A DNA stretch of 64,000 nt. Origin: Clostridium pasteurianum DSM 525 = ATCC 6013. Lineage in GTDB: Bacteria; Bacillota; Clostridia; Clostridiales; Clostridiaceae. Where the stretch lies: positions 3,688,384 through 3,752,383 of the forward strand of contig NZ_CP009268.1 in assembly GCF_000807255.1 (NCBI RefSeq), in the 5' to 3' direction. The notes beneath the pieces are model-generated. The model had not been told where the DNA came from, did no database searches, and worked only from the letters and a program-made list of their open reading frames with translations. This document shows, one piece after another, positions 8,993-17,623 of this stretch (positions within the stretch are counted from its first letter, which is position 1; each line of letters opens with the position of its first letter). The translations under genes were made by a program, and so were the position numbers.

Positions 8993-10501
8993 TCAATGTA
9001 CATTTCCCTTTTCCAATAACTTCACTATTAATTTCCCCTTAGCAGTTATCTCTAAATCTTTACCCTTTTCTATAGGAAAGAAAGTATCAGTTACTGTAAA
9101 TTGTTTATTAATAAATAATTCTAAAGAGGATGTATCTCTAAATATCTCTAAAATCAGTAAATTATTATTTGGAATAACAGAAAGACTGCGTTCAAATAGC
9201 TGAGGCTTTTCAACACCAGTAATCTTATGACCGCTTTTTTCACGATTAACTGTAAAGACTTCTTCTTTAACATCGTAACTAATTAAAATAAATTCATTTT
9301 CACTTTTAGCAAACCTTATTTGAAAATCATCGGTTTTTTCTACATCTAATTTCAATTTAAAATAGCTGTTTTCATCACAGATATTCTCAAATTTTAATGT
9401 ATCATCTTGAATATTTTTCTCCTGAAATGCAGTATCAATTTTAATCAATTCATAGATATCATAAATTGGAGATTGTACTAACCTATTATTTTTCACATGT
9501 AATTCTCTAGGTAAAGTCATACTCCCTGCCCATCCATGTTTTAAATCATTCGTAGGCATATTTCTTTTCCACATTTGCATCCAAGCCACCATAATTCTAC
9601 GATTTTTTTCATCAATGCATGTTTGAGGAGCATAAAAATCCAAACCATAATCAATTTCATGATAATTTTCAACCTTAAACTTACCAGTCTGCCAATCCAC
9701 ATTACCAATAAAAACTGCTGTTGAATTAATATTATAAAATTCATATTTATTTTTTTGTATTTCAATTGGTGACATAATTAATACATCTTTATCATCTATA
9801 TTAAATAAATCTGGGCACTCCCACATAATGCCTTGCTCTTTATTACCTTCCAATAAAACTGATTTAAAGGACCAGTTAAATAAATCTTTAGAGCTGAATA
9901 ATAGAATTCTGCCTCGTTCATCTTTCGTTTTAGAGGCAACTACACTATAATATAAGTCTCCTTTTTTGAATACCTTTGGATCTCTAAAGTCTTCAATTGA
10001 AGCACTTCCTTTAATTTCATTTTCAGAAATAACAGGATTACCTTTATATTTTTGAAAATAGATTCCATCTTCTGAATAAGCAATACATTGAACTTCACGC
10101 TTTGTACCAGCTCTTTCGTAATGTCCAGTGTACATTAAATATAGTTTACCATCTTTTTCAATAGCACTTCCTGAAAAACATCCATCCAGTTCGTACTCTT
10201 CTGTAGGAGCTAAAGCTACAGGCATGTGTTCCCAATGAACTAGATCTTTGGATTTTACATGTCCCCAATGCATAGGACCCCATACAGTATCATAGGGATA
10301 ATGCTGATAGAACAGATGATATTCACCTTTATAGTATACGAATCCATTAGGATCATTAATCCATCCAACTGGAGCCATTACATGATAATTGTTTCGATAT
10401 TCCTGATTTACATTTGCTTTTCCATCAGAAATATATTCATTTGCTTTTTTTATTAGTTCAATAGTTTCGTTATAATATTCTTCTTGATTACTTATAGTCA
10501 T
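8993..10501 (-). CDS. GH32 sucrose-6-phosphate hydrolase / beta-fructosidase
   Basis: Cytoplasmic glycoside hydrolase family 32 enzyme of about 502 aa, cleaving terminal fructose from sucrose(-6-P) or fructo-oligosaccharides. The catalytic motifs are visible: nucleophile motif WINDPNGFVYY, transition-state motif FRDPKVFK, and acid/base motif WECPDLF. A C-terminal beta-sandwich follows. I place the start at ATG 10499-10501 because GGGAG is 8 bases upstream; the longer frame start at 10522 overlaps that site. There is no signal peptide. Because the transporter is an ABC system rather than a PTS, the substrate is likely unphosphorylated, so fructosidase is favoured over sucrose-6-phosphatase action. 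Confidence 0.9.
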   Translation of the reverse strand: MTISNQEEYYNETIELIKKANEYISDGKANVNQEYRNNYHVMAPVGWINDPNGFVYYKGEYHLFYQHYPYDTVWGPMHWGHVKSKDLVHWEHMPVALAPTEEYELDGCFSGSAIEKDGKLYLMYTGHYERAGTKREVQCIAYSEDGIYFQKYKGNPVISENEIKGSASIEDFRDPKVFKKGDLYYSVVASKTKDERGRILLFSSKDLFNWSFKSVLLEGNKEQGIMWECPDLFNIDDKDVLIMSPIEIQKNKYEFYNINSTAVFIGNVDWQTGKFKVENYHEIDYGLDFYAPQTCIDEKNRRIMVAWMQMWKRNMPTNDLKHGWAGSMTLPRELHVKNNRLVQSPIYDIYELIKIDTAFQEKNIQDDTLKFENICDENSYFKLKLDVEKTDDFQIRFAKSENEFILISYDVKEEVFTVNREKSGHKITGVEKPQLFERSLSVIPNNNLLILEIFRDTSSLELFINKQFTVTDTFFPIEKGKDLEITAKGKLIVKLLEKGNVH

Positions 10502-10525
10502 TGTTTTACTCTCCCATCCCATTCT

Positions 10526-11374
10526 TTATTTAATTCCTGTACCAGATCCCCCTAGTCCTTGTAATATATATTTTTGTGCCACAATATATATTATGATCAA
10601 TGGAATAGTAGAAATAGTAAGTACAGCCATAACTTGGTTTGTATAGACTGGCTGCGTAGTATTAATAGTTGTAATCGCTACTTGAAGTGAAAATTTTGAT
10701 TTATCTATTAATACCATTAATGGCCAGATATAATCATTCCAGCTAGCAATAAAAGCTAAAGTTCCTACAGTTGCCACTGCTGGTTTGGACATTGGCAGCA
10801 TAATCTTCCAAAATATAGAGAAGTTACTAGCCCCATCTAATCTTGCAGATTCTAAGACTTCTTCTGGAACAGCAATAAAGAAGTTCCTAAATAAATATAT
10901 ATTAAAGGCATTAGCTATGGCCGGTAATACTACCGCCAAACGAGTATTAACAATTCCTAATGCATGAACAATAGTAAATTGTGGAATCAAAATAGTTTCT
11001 ACAGGTATAATTAATAAAGCCAGTAATAATCCGAAAATCATCTTCTTACCTTTAAACTTTAATTTAGCAAAAGCATATCCTGCCATACCATTAACTATTA
11101 TTGAACCTGCTGCTACAGTTAAAGCATATAATATACTGTTCATCGTATATAGAGGAATATTAAAACGTGATAGAACATCTATATAAGGTTTGAACCATTC
11201 TGCTGGATTACCTGAAGGTAAAAATGCTTTAATAGTAGATATATCTTTATACACATTCCCTTCTAATTTCATAGAGGAAGCAAGCATCCATAAAAGTGGA
11301 AAGATGAATAAAGCTGCTAACAAAATTAACATTGCGTACTCCAATACAGTACTTATACCAAATTTTTTCTTCAT
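10526..11374 (-). CDS. ABC sugar transporter permease (MalG-type)
   Basis: A 282-aa inner-membrane permease with six predicted helices and the EAA-type loop ESARLDGASNFSIFWKIMLPMSKPA, which contacts the ATPase. It belongs to the carbohydrate uptake CUT1 family. The start follows AGGAGG and nearly abuts the stop of the MalF-type gene, indicating tight coupling. No ATPase gene is present here, so a shared MsmX/UgpC-type ATPase elsewhere is expected. Confidence 0.92.
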   Translation of the reverse strand: MKKKFGISTVLEYAMLILLAALFIFPLLWMLASSMKLEGNVYKDISTIKAFLPSGNPAEWFKPYIDVLSRFNIPLYTMNSILYALTVAAGSIIVNGMAGYAFAKLKFKGKKMIFGLLLALLIIPVETILIPQFTIVHALGIVNTRLAVVLPAIANAFNIYLFRNFFIAVPEEVLESARLDGASNFSIFWKIMLPMSKPAVATVGTLAFIASWNDYIWPLMVLIDKSKFSLQVAITTINTTQPVYTNQVMAVLTISTIPLIIIYIVAQKYILQGLGGSGTGIK

Positions 11375-11376
11375 TC

Positions 11377-12318
11377 TTAATCATCCTCCTTAACAAACTT
11401 TCTTTGTAATATTGTTATGACTCCAATAATTGTACCAAATAATAAAGCAATACTGCTGGAATAACCAACCATTCTATCGGTAAATCCTGTTTGATAAATA
11501 TAGTATACAACTGTCATAGTTGAATTCATCGGTCCCCCTTGAGTCATTACCATTGGCTGAACAATTAATTTGAAAGCAGAAATAAGTGTAGTTAAGAGAA
11601 TAAACAGCGAAGTAGGTTTTAACAACGGCATTGTAATATAGCGAAATTGAGCCCATTTTGAAAATCCATCAATTTCAGCTGCTTCATATACATCTGGTGA
11701 TATATTCTGTAAACCTGCTAAAAATAATAACATTTGATATCCAGCCCCTTGCCAGGCAGATACAAAAATAATAGTGTACATAGCTTGATTGGGACTAGTT
11801 AAAAAAGGTTGTGCACTTATTCCAATTTTCTGCAAAAATGCATTAACAACTCCATCTGTAGGATTCAATAAATATAACCATAATACAGAAATTACTACTA
11901 ATGACATTACTACTGGAGCAAAAAATGCTACTTTAAAAAACATATTCCCTTTTCTAGACTTATTTACAATTAATGCCATACCAAGAGCAGCTCCTAATTG
12001 CAGAGGAATAATCCAAACTACAAATTTCAAAGTATTAAACAAACTCTTAACAAAAATAGGATCTTTAAATAATTGTATAAAATTTTTAATTCCAATAAAT
12101 TTTCTTAGATTAGGTGTTAATAAATAATAGTCTGTAAAGGCATAATATATAGCCATTCCCGCTGGAATTATTAAAAATAATGACAGTAGAATTAGTGCAG
12201 GAGCTAAAAAAGCATATCCCAACAAATTATCTTTTAATCCAGTTTTTTCACTAGTCTTACCTGTTTTAAAAAAAGCACGTGCTATTCCCTTATCTTTTAG
12301 GGTAGTTTTTCCTTCCAT
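11377..12318 (-). CDS. ABC sugar transporter permease (MalF-type)
   Basis: A 313-aa CUT1-family membrane permease with about six helices and an EAA loop (YEAAEIDGFSKWAQFRYITMPLLKP). It forms the heterodimeric channel with the downstream MalG-type protein. The ribosome site is GGGGGG. It is separated by 235 bp from the upstream binding-protein gene; that gap contains two hairpins likely to lower permease output relative to the binding protein. Confidence 0.92.
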   Translation of the reverse strand: MEGKTTLKDKGIARAFFKTGKTSEKTGLKDNLLGYAFLAPALILLSLFLIIPAGMAIYYAFTDYYLLTPNLRKFIGIKNFIQLFKDPIFVKSLFNTLKFVVWIIPLQLGAALGMALIVNKSRKGNMFFKVAFFAPVVMSLVVISVLWLYLLNPTDGVVNAFLQKIGISAQPFLTSPNQAMYTIIFVSAWQGAGYQMLLFLAGLQNISPDVYEAAEIDGFSKWAQFRYITMPLLKPTSLFILLTTLISAFKLIVQPMVMTQGGPMNSTMTVVYYIYQTGFTDRMVGYSSSIALLFGTIIGVITILQRKFVKEDD

Positions 12319-12360
12319 TTTAATCCCCCCAAAACTTTATTTTCAAATTTTTATTTATAT

Positions 12361-12403
12361 CTATAATTCAAATACATATCTGTTTTTTGTATTTGAATTA
12401 TAG
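12361..12403 (-). terminator. Intercistronic 15-bp perfect stem-loop before the permease genes
   Basis: CTATAATTCAAATAC and GTATTTGAATTATAG are exact inverse complements around a 13-base loop. It sits just upstream of the MalF-type start inside the operon. It lacks GC pairs and a good U-tract, so it more likely modulates read-through or RNA stability than stops transcription. Confidence 0.55.
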
Positions 12404-12508
12404 AATTGACAAATTATCTTTTTATCCTATAACTACCAGACCTAATACTCCCATCTTCTATCAAAGTTGGATATAACGGATACTACGTCCCTGGATAACT
12501 ATTTCTAA

Positions 12509-12541
12509 GTTTCAGATGGCGAAAAAAACTCCACCTGAAAC
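12509..12541 (-). repeat. TTCAGGTGG hairpin repeat, copy B (3' of binding-protein gene)
   Basis: GTTTCAGGTGG and CCATCTGAAAC (minus sense) form a stem 13 bases after the binding-protein stop, with the same flanks as copy A at 8949-8979. Two members in one operon at the same distance from stop codons suggest an RNA role such as 3'-end protection or processing. Confidence 0.7.
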
Positions 12542-12553
12542 AAAGAACTCTGT

Positions 12554-13870
12554 TTATCTTTGTTTGTCAATTGCTGCTTGTATTTCTTTAGCTCGTGTAT
12601 CCAAAACTTTTTTTACATCTGGATTATTCTTATAGTAAGTTACATCTGTTACAGCATCTTGAAAAGCACGACTAACTTGTGGATAGGCAACTATTACAGG
12701 ACGAGCATGTGCTGATTTTGCATTTTGATCCATTAAGAATTTCATATTTTCTGAGACTTTGTCTTGAATATTTTTAATTGTTGAATAACGCATTGGTAAA
12801 ACTGAATTCCCTAAACTCATTATTTCATTAGATTCAGTATTAGTGCTGAACTTAGCAAATTCTGCAGCTGCTTCTTTCTTTTCAGTAGTATTACTAACAG
12901 CTACCTGCCAACTACCGGATGGAGATACTAGTTTATGCGTATCAGGAGAAACAGGATATGGAAGAATACCATAATCAATATCTTTAAAATTTTTATTCAT
13001 ATCTTCAATAGTCCATGATCCACTGAATTTCATTGGATATTTTCCCTGTTCAAAGGCTTGTTTAGCAGGCGATTGAGTTGTATAACCTTTTTTAACCATA
13101 TCTTGAATAAATGTAAAAGCTTTTACTCCATTAGCATCATTTAATACCCCATCGGCCTTAGTTCCATCTTTAGATACTACATCTCCTCCCTGAGACCATA
13201 AAAATGGTGTAAACGCATACATAAGCATTTCACTTTTATCATTTAAACTCATGTCAATTGCTGGTACATTATATTTTTTTACCAATGTATCACAAATACT
13301 CATGAATTCATTCCAATCCCAAGGCTTATCAATAGTAGGCAAAGATGCAGTATCAATTCCGGCATCTTTAAACATCTTTTTATTATAATAAATACCTACA
13401 TTGGATTCTGAAAAACCTATAGCATACATTTTTCCATCATAGGTTCCCTGATCAATAATGCTTGGTAAAATATCTTTCATATCCTCTTTATCCGTAAGAT
13501 ACTCATCTAAAGGAGCAATAATCCCTGACTTTGCATAAGCTGCAGTATTTGGTCCATCTAAAGTCAGTACATCTGGTAAACTATTAGTAGTTAATGCTGC
13601 ATTTACCTTATCTTCATATCCTCCGCCACTTCCACTGCGAGGTATATATTCAATTTTCACTTTATATTTTCCATTATATTTTTTGTTAAAATTATCAGCA
13701 ATTTTTGCCCAGGCTTCTCCCTCTGGAGTTTCATCAGATGTATTTACCCAAGCAGTAATATCCCCCTTACCTCCAGAGCTTTCTCCACTAGTTTTATTGC
13801 CGCAACCAGCTAGTGAACCTACTACCAATAAACTCGCTAGTATTAAACTACAAATACTTCTCTTTTTCAT
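12554..13870 (-). CDS. ABC sugar-binding lipoprotein
   Basis: A 438-aa extracellular solute-binding protein of the CUT1 class. It has a type II signal peptide with lipobox LAGC (Cys about 23), so it is anchored to the outer face of the membrane. The mature part is a two-lobe binding fold (INNKYNGKYKVKIEYI, QGTYDGKMYAIGFSES, KQAFEQGKYPMKFSGSW). It is the first gene of the sucrose/fructan operon, directly behind two LacI-type operators and a strong promoter. The substrate is inferred from the co-transcribed GH32 enzyme. Confidence 0.92.
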   Translation of the reverse strand: MKKRSICSLILASLLVVGSLAGCGNKTSGESSGGKGDITAWVNTSDETPEGEAWAKIADNFNKKYNGKYKVKIEYIPRSGSGGGYEDKVNAALTTNSLPDVLTLDGPNTAAYAKSGIIAPLDEYLTDKEDMKDILPSIIDQGTYDGKMYAIGFSESNVGIYYNKKMFKDAGIDTASLPTIDKPWDWNEFMSICDTLVKKYNVPAIDMSLNDKSEMLMYAFTPFLWSQGGDVVSKDGTKADGVLNDANGVKAFTFIQDMVKKGYTTQSPAKQAFEQGKYPMKFSGSWTIEDMNKNFKDIDYGILPYPVSPDTHKLVSPSGSWQVAVSNTTEKKEAAAEFAKFSTNTESNEIMSLGNSVLPMRYSTIKNIQDKVSENMKFLMDQNAKSAHARPVIVAYPQVSRAFQDAVTDVTYYKNNPDVKKVLDTRAKEIQAAIDKQR

Positions 13871-13894
13871 TATATTAATCCCCCTTCTATTTTT

Positions 13895-13904
13895 GAAACG
13901 TTTC
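13895..13904. promoter_or_regulatory. LacI-type operator O1
   Basis: GAAACGTTTC is a perfect palindrome in the 5' UTR of the binding-protein gene, matching the CcpA/ScrR-like family operator core. It is 31 bp from the second copy at 13926-13935 (three helical turns), favouring cooperative binding. Confidence 0.8.
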
Positions 13905-13925
13905 TATTTTATTTCGAATTAACTT

Positions 13926-13935
13926 GAAACGTTTC
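13926..13935. promoter_or_regulatory. LacI-type operator O2
   Basis: The second GAAACGTTTC palindrome (extended TGGAAACGTTTCAA) lies just downstream of the predicted transcription start. This is ideal for repression by the adjacent LacI protein. Confidence 0.8.
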
Positions 13936-13952
13936 CATTTAAGTATAGATAA

Positions 13953-13981
13953 AATATACCATAGTAACCGATTACAGTCAA
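13953..13981 (-). promoter_or_regulatory. Sigma-A promoter of the sugar ABC operon
   Basis: On the minus strand TTGACT (13976-13981) and TATATT (13953-13958) are separated by exactly 17 bp. The expected start is near 13946, immediately before operator O2. The promoter overlaps the gap after the lacI stop. Confidence 0.8.
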
Positions 13982-13984
13982 TAG

Positions 13985-14962
13985 TTAAATTTTATTTTTT
14001 GTAGTATTTCCTTCAACATAACGAATAGGTAATATAATCCTTTGAGGGGTTTCTTCCTTATTTATCAGATGAATTAATGATTTAACTGCAGCTTCTGCCA
14101 TTTGCTGAACAGGCTGCTCTATAGTGGATAAAATAACTTTTTTCCCTAGAGATAATTTTATACCATCACAACCGATTATTTGAATATCTTCTGGAACATT
14201 TACGCCTACTTCTTTTAATACATCTATAACATCTAAGGCCATAAAATCATTAATACAAAAAATCCCATCCACTTTAGGATTCTTCTCTAAAAATTTTTTT
14301 ACAGAACCTCGTAAATCTTCAAATGGTTCTTTCATATATAATATTTCATGCTTGACTTGATTTCTATCTGCACAATCTTCAAATCCTTTAAGGCGTTTAA
14401 CTGTTTCATTTGGATAAAGTGAATACCCTCCTATATAAGCAATAAATCTACAACCTTTTTCTATTAATTTTTCTACTGCGATTTCGCCAGCATTATAATT
14501 ATTTGCTGTTACATAAGCCACATTTTCGGTAAAATGACGATCAATACTTACAAAGGGTAAATTAGATGATATGTATTGATCAATATCATTATAAGTAATT
14601 CCAATAATACCATCCACTTTATTTTGAGTTACCATTTGAATATATCCCTGCTCTTTTTGAGGATCTTTGTCTGAATTACATAAATAAACTTTATAATTTC
14701 TTGCACTTAAGGCAGATTCAACATAGTAAGCAAATTCACTAAAAAAAGGATGCCATATAGTGGGAAGAATTAAAGCAATAGTATTAGTACGATTCATTTT
14801 AAGCCCACGGGCGTATTCATTTGGCTCATAGTTTAATTGTTTAATTGCTGCTTCAATTTTAATTCGAGTACTTTCCTTAACTGATTCATTATTAATATAT
14901 CTAGAAACAGTACCTACACCTACTTTAGCTAATGCAGCAACATCTTTTATAGTTGCACTCAT
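13985..14962 (-). CDS. LacI-family repressor of the sucrose/fructan operon
   Basis: A 325-aa regulator with a LacI N-terminal helix-turn-helix (IKDVAALAKVGVGTVSRYIN, about 5-24), hinge helix, and periplasmic-binding-like effector domain (GIFCINDFMALDVIDVLKE, DIQIIGCDGIKLS). It lies directly upstream of, and in the same direction as, the ABC/GH32 operon, whose two GAAACGTTTC palindromes are its likely targets. The inducer is presumably sucrose, fructose or an oligomer. AGGAAGGAGAG precedes the ATG. Confidence 0.92.
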   Translation of the reverse strand: MSATIKDVAALAKVGVGTVSRYINNESVKESTRIKIEAAIKQLNYEPNEYARGLKMNRTNTIALILPTIWHPFFSEFAYYVESALSARNYKVYLCNSDKDPQKEQGYIQMVTQNKVDGIIGITYNDIDQYISSNLPFVSIDRHFTENVAYVTANNYNAGEIAVEKLIEKGCRFIAYIGGYSLYPNETVKRLKGFEDCADRNQVKHEILYMKEPFEDLRGSVKKFLEKNPKVDGIFCINDFMALDVIDVLKEVGVNVPEDIQIIGCDGIKLSLGKKVILSTIEQPVQQMAEAAVKSLIHLINKEETPQRIILPIRYVEGNTTKNKI

Positions 14963-15062
14963 AATATTCTCTCCTTCCTTTTATATACTTATATTTAATT
15001 ATAAATGAATTACTTAAAAAATAATAGTTAAAAATGTATTATAAATATTTTCTATATTAGTT

Positions 15063-15217
15063 TTGCCGCTGTAACACTCCACCGCACTCTGCGAAAGTAA
15101 TTCGCACCAAATTAAAATTGGGGCTCTCTACTTGCACTCTGTACAGCGATTCATACCAAATACAAAATAAATTTTGTTTTGTCTGCTTTTCTATAAGGTG
15201 GAGGAAACAGCAACAGG
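15063..15217 (-). ncRNA. Candidate structured RNA or small non-coding repeat element
   Basis: Outer arms (minus sense TTGCTGTTTCCTCCACC and GGTGGAGTGTTACAGCGG) are imperfectly complementary across about 155 nt. Inside are a perfect TGCGAA-agtaa-TTCGCA hairpin, CCAA...TTGG and ACAAAAT...ATTTTGT hairpins. Two related blocks begin GCACTCTG and end ACCAAAT. It is GC-richer than its surroundings and lies between the oxidoreductase stop and lacI start, so it could be the lacI leader, a 3' UTR or a small mobile repeat. I recognise no known RNA family. Confidence 0.4.
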
Positions 15218-15260
15218 TTTCTGGACAATTCATCCAAACTTAGAATATTAATATATTCGC

Positions 15261-16232
15261 TTATTCAAAAGGATATACAAAACCCCATTGATTTCTTACT
15301 TCGCTTAGTAAATAAGTAACATCAATTGATAATTGAAGCTGCTTTTTACCTGTTTTATTAGTGATATATTCCTGTATATCTTCTACTTCATAATTAAGAG
15401 CTTTTGATGTCTCTCCAAGTTTAATTTCTTCTGTTCTTCCATCTTCTGTATAAGTTATTGTTGCCTTGTCTGCTCTTGGATAATTATTCACTTCAATGTA
15501 ACCAAGTTCTCCTGCAACAACCCCTCTTTTAGGCTGTTTTGCTCTCATAGTCAAGGCCATAACTGCCATTTGGTCACAATCATTTTTCATAATAATACCA
15601 GATTGTTCATCTACTCCAGTTTCAAAATACTTTGCTGTAGTAAGTACTACATTAGGTTTGCTCTTCATAAAATATCTTGCAAAAGAAGTTGCATAAACAC
15701 CTATATCAAGTAGAGCACCACCAGCTAATTCTTTGCTAAAAAAACGATTTTTAACATCATATTCTTTACAGCTCCCGAAATTAACCTGAACCATCTTCAC
15801 TTTACCTATGGCCCCAGAGTCAACAATTTCCTTTAATTTTTTATATATAGGCATGTGATAAATTGTCATTGCTTCTGCCACTACTAGATTTTTTTCTTTT
15901 GCGATTGCAACTATTTCATCTAATTGTTTCGCATTTACCGTAATTGCTTTTTCGCATAAAACATGTTTTCCATTTTTTACTGCTTTTAATAAAAATTCAT
16001 AGTGAAGATTATGTGGTGTTGAAATATATATAATATCAACCTTGGGATCCTCAATCATCTTGTCGCAATCCACATAGACCTTTAGAGCATGAAATTCTTC
16101 AGCAAATTTTTGAGCCTTTTCAAGAGTTCTATTCCCCACCGCGTAGATTTCACCATTTACCTCTTTTAGTGCTAATGCCATTTCTCTAGCAATACTACCA
16201 GCTCCTAAAATAGCCCAATTATATTTTTTCAT
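15261..16232 (-). CDS. Gfo/Idh/MocA-family NAD(P)-dependent oxidoreductase
   Basis: A sugar- or polyol-type dehydrogenase of about 323 aa. The N-terminal Rossmann motif is AILGAGSIAREMALAL. The catalytic-region signature CEKAITVNAKQLDEIV includes the EK.. lysine, followed by the alpha/beta substrate domain. The start ATG at 16230-16232 has AGGAAGGTG upstream; the longer in-frame start at 16274 lacks a ribosome site. It is followed by the structured region at 15.1 kb and preceded by rpiR, suggesting a role in a sugar-derivative pathway. The substrate is unknown. Confidence 0.88.
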   Translation of the reverse strand: MKKYNWAILGAGSIAREMALALKEVNGEIYAVGNRTLEKAQKFAEEFHALKVYVDCDKMIEDPKVDIIYISTPHNLHYEFLLKAVKNGKHVLCEKAITVNAKQLDEIVAIAKEKNLVVAEAMTIYHMPIYKKLKEIVDSGAIGKVKMVQVNFGSCKEYDVKNRFFSKELAGGALLDIGVYATSFARYFMKSKPNVVLTTAKYFETGVDEQSGIIMKNDCDQMAVMALTMRAKQPKRGVVAGELGYIEVNNYPRADKATITYTEDGRTEEIKLGETSKALNYEVEDIQEYITNKTGKKQLQLSIDVTYLLSEVRNQWGFVYPFE

Positions 16233-16335
16233 TAGAGTTTTCACCTTCCTCTTTTTAATCCACTTTATATTCATGTAGCTAAATAATTAAGATAACTATC
16301 TGTTTACATTTAACTAAAATTTTATACTGCATAAC

Positions 16336-17190
16336 CTATAATTTATCATCAGCAATGCCCTGTTCATGCCTGCTGATATTTTTATAAGCATCTTTTTTCT
16401 TAACAGTTAAAAATAAATATAGTATTTCAATAACCACTGATGCAGATACTCTGGAAAAATAATACTCATCCATAAATAATTTTTCTCTTGTAGCAGTAGT
16501 TATGTGATATTTACTGGCTTTTGCAATAGGAGACCATTCATTATTAGTAATTGCAATAGTTATAGCTCCCTTTTCATTAGAGGCTTCAACTAAAGTAAGT
16601 AATCTCTTAGAAGCTCCAGAGTTAGATATAACAATAACCACATCCTCTTCTGTCAGATTATAAGTATAAGATAATTGTGTTTCCCAAATAGTATTTGACA
16701 CTGATTTAATTCCAATTTGATTAAATTTATAAGTTCCATCCAAAGCCACTGGAATAGTATTGCCCACTGCTGCAAATTGAACATTTTTTGCTTTACTTAT
16801 TATATTTAATATTTCTTTGAACTGTTTTTCATTAATCATAGATATAGTCTGCTTAAGTTCTTCCATTTTATTTGCTAAAATATTCTGCAGAGACTGGGTA
16901 ACATTATTTTCATTAATATCATTAGATACTGACATAGAATCTTCATTTGATTCAACAAGTTCCTTTGCCAGACTAATTTTTAGATGATGAAATCCTTTCA
17001 TATCACATTTTTTACAAAATCTCGATATAGTTGCTTCACTAGCCCCACTTGCTTCTGACAACTCTGCAATTGTCATATCTATAACCTTTTCTTTATTATT
17101 TATAATATAATTTGCGATTTTCTTTTCTGCGTCAAAAAAATTATCAAATTTAGAGAAAATTACATCTAATACTGTTTTATTGTTGTCCAT
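16336..17190 (-). CDS. RpiR-family regulator (HTH + SIS sugar-phosphate domain)
   Basis: A 284-aa regulator with an N-terminal RpiR helix-turn-helix (IAELSEASGASEATISRFCKK, about 41-61). The C-terminal SIS domain, which binds a phosphosugar, shows VVIVISNSGASKRLLTLVEASNEKG. It probably controls the neighbouring oxidoreductase and/or itself. GAAAGGAAAG precedes the ATG. It is divergent from the PHP gene across 433 bp of AT-rich DNA. Confidence 0.9.
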   Translation of the reverse strand: MDNNKTVLDVIFSKFDNFFDAEKKIANYIINNKEKVIDMTIAELSEASGASEATISRFCKKCDMKGFHHLKISLAKELVESNEDSMSVSNDINENNVTQSLQNILANKMEELKQTISMINEKQFKEILNIISKAKNVQFAAVGNTIPVALDGTYKFNQIGIKSVSNTIWETQLSYTYNLTEEDVVIVISNSGASKRLLTLVEASNEKGAITIAITNNEWSPIAKASKYHITTATREKLFMDEYYFSRVSASVVIEILYLFLTVKKKDAYKNISRHEQGIADDKL

Positions 17191-17623
17191 ATTTCTTTCC
17201 TTTCATAAAATAATATTAAGTCTATGAATATTATTTATTTATATTGTTTATGTTCCTCTATAACTATTGTTCTGATCTTATATGTGGCATATTGACTATT
17301 GCAATTATATATATGTTTTATATATTGCAGATGCTGCTTATGACATAAATACATGTTACTAATAAATATAAAGTTTACTGTTCTACTTCTACATTCACTA
17401 TATAATTGAAGCATAATTTTGTCAACACAGATTATATAAAACTATTTTTCACAAACTTATATACAATTACATTTCACATACATAACTTGAAAAAAATTAT
17501 TTTTCATGGTATGTTATTGATATATTCTTATCAAAATATCTATTTTTTGTTATTTTAATAATTATTGTATTTATAAATTTTACAATCATCTAAGTAATAA
17601 ATTAAACTTATAGGAGGTAAAAA
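17191..17623. other. AT-rich divergent intergenic region
   Basis: No ORF with a ribosome site was found. It holds the 5' regions of rpiR and the PHP gene and a loose inverted repeat around 17298-17333 (TTGCAATTATATA and TATATATTGCAG). It probably contains both promoters; none stands out by consensus. Confidence 0.4.
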
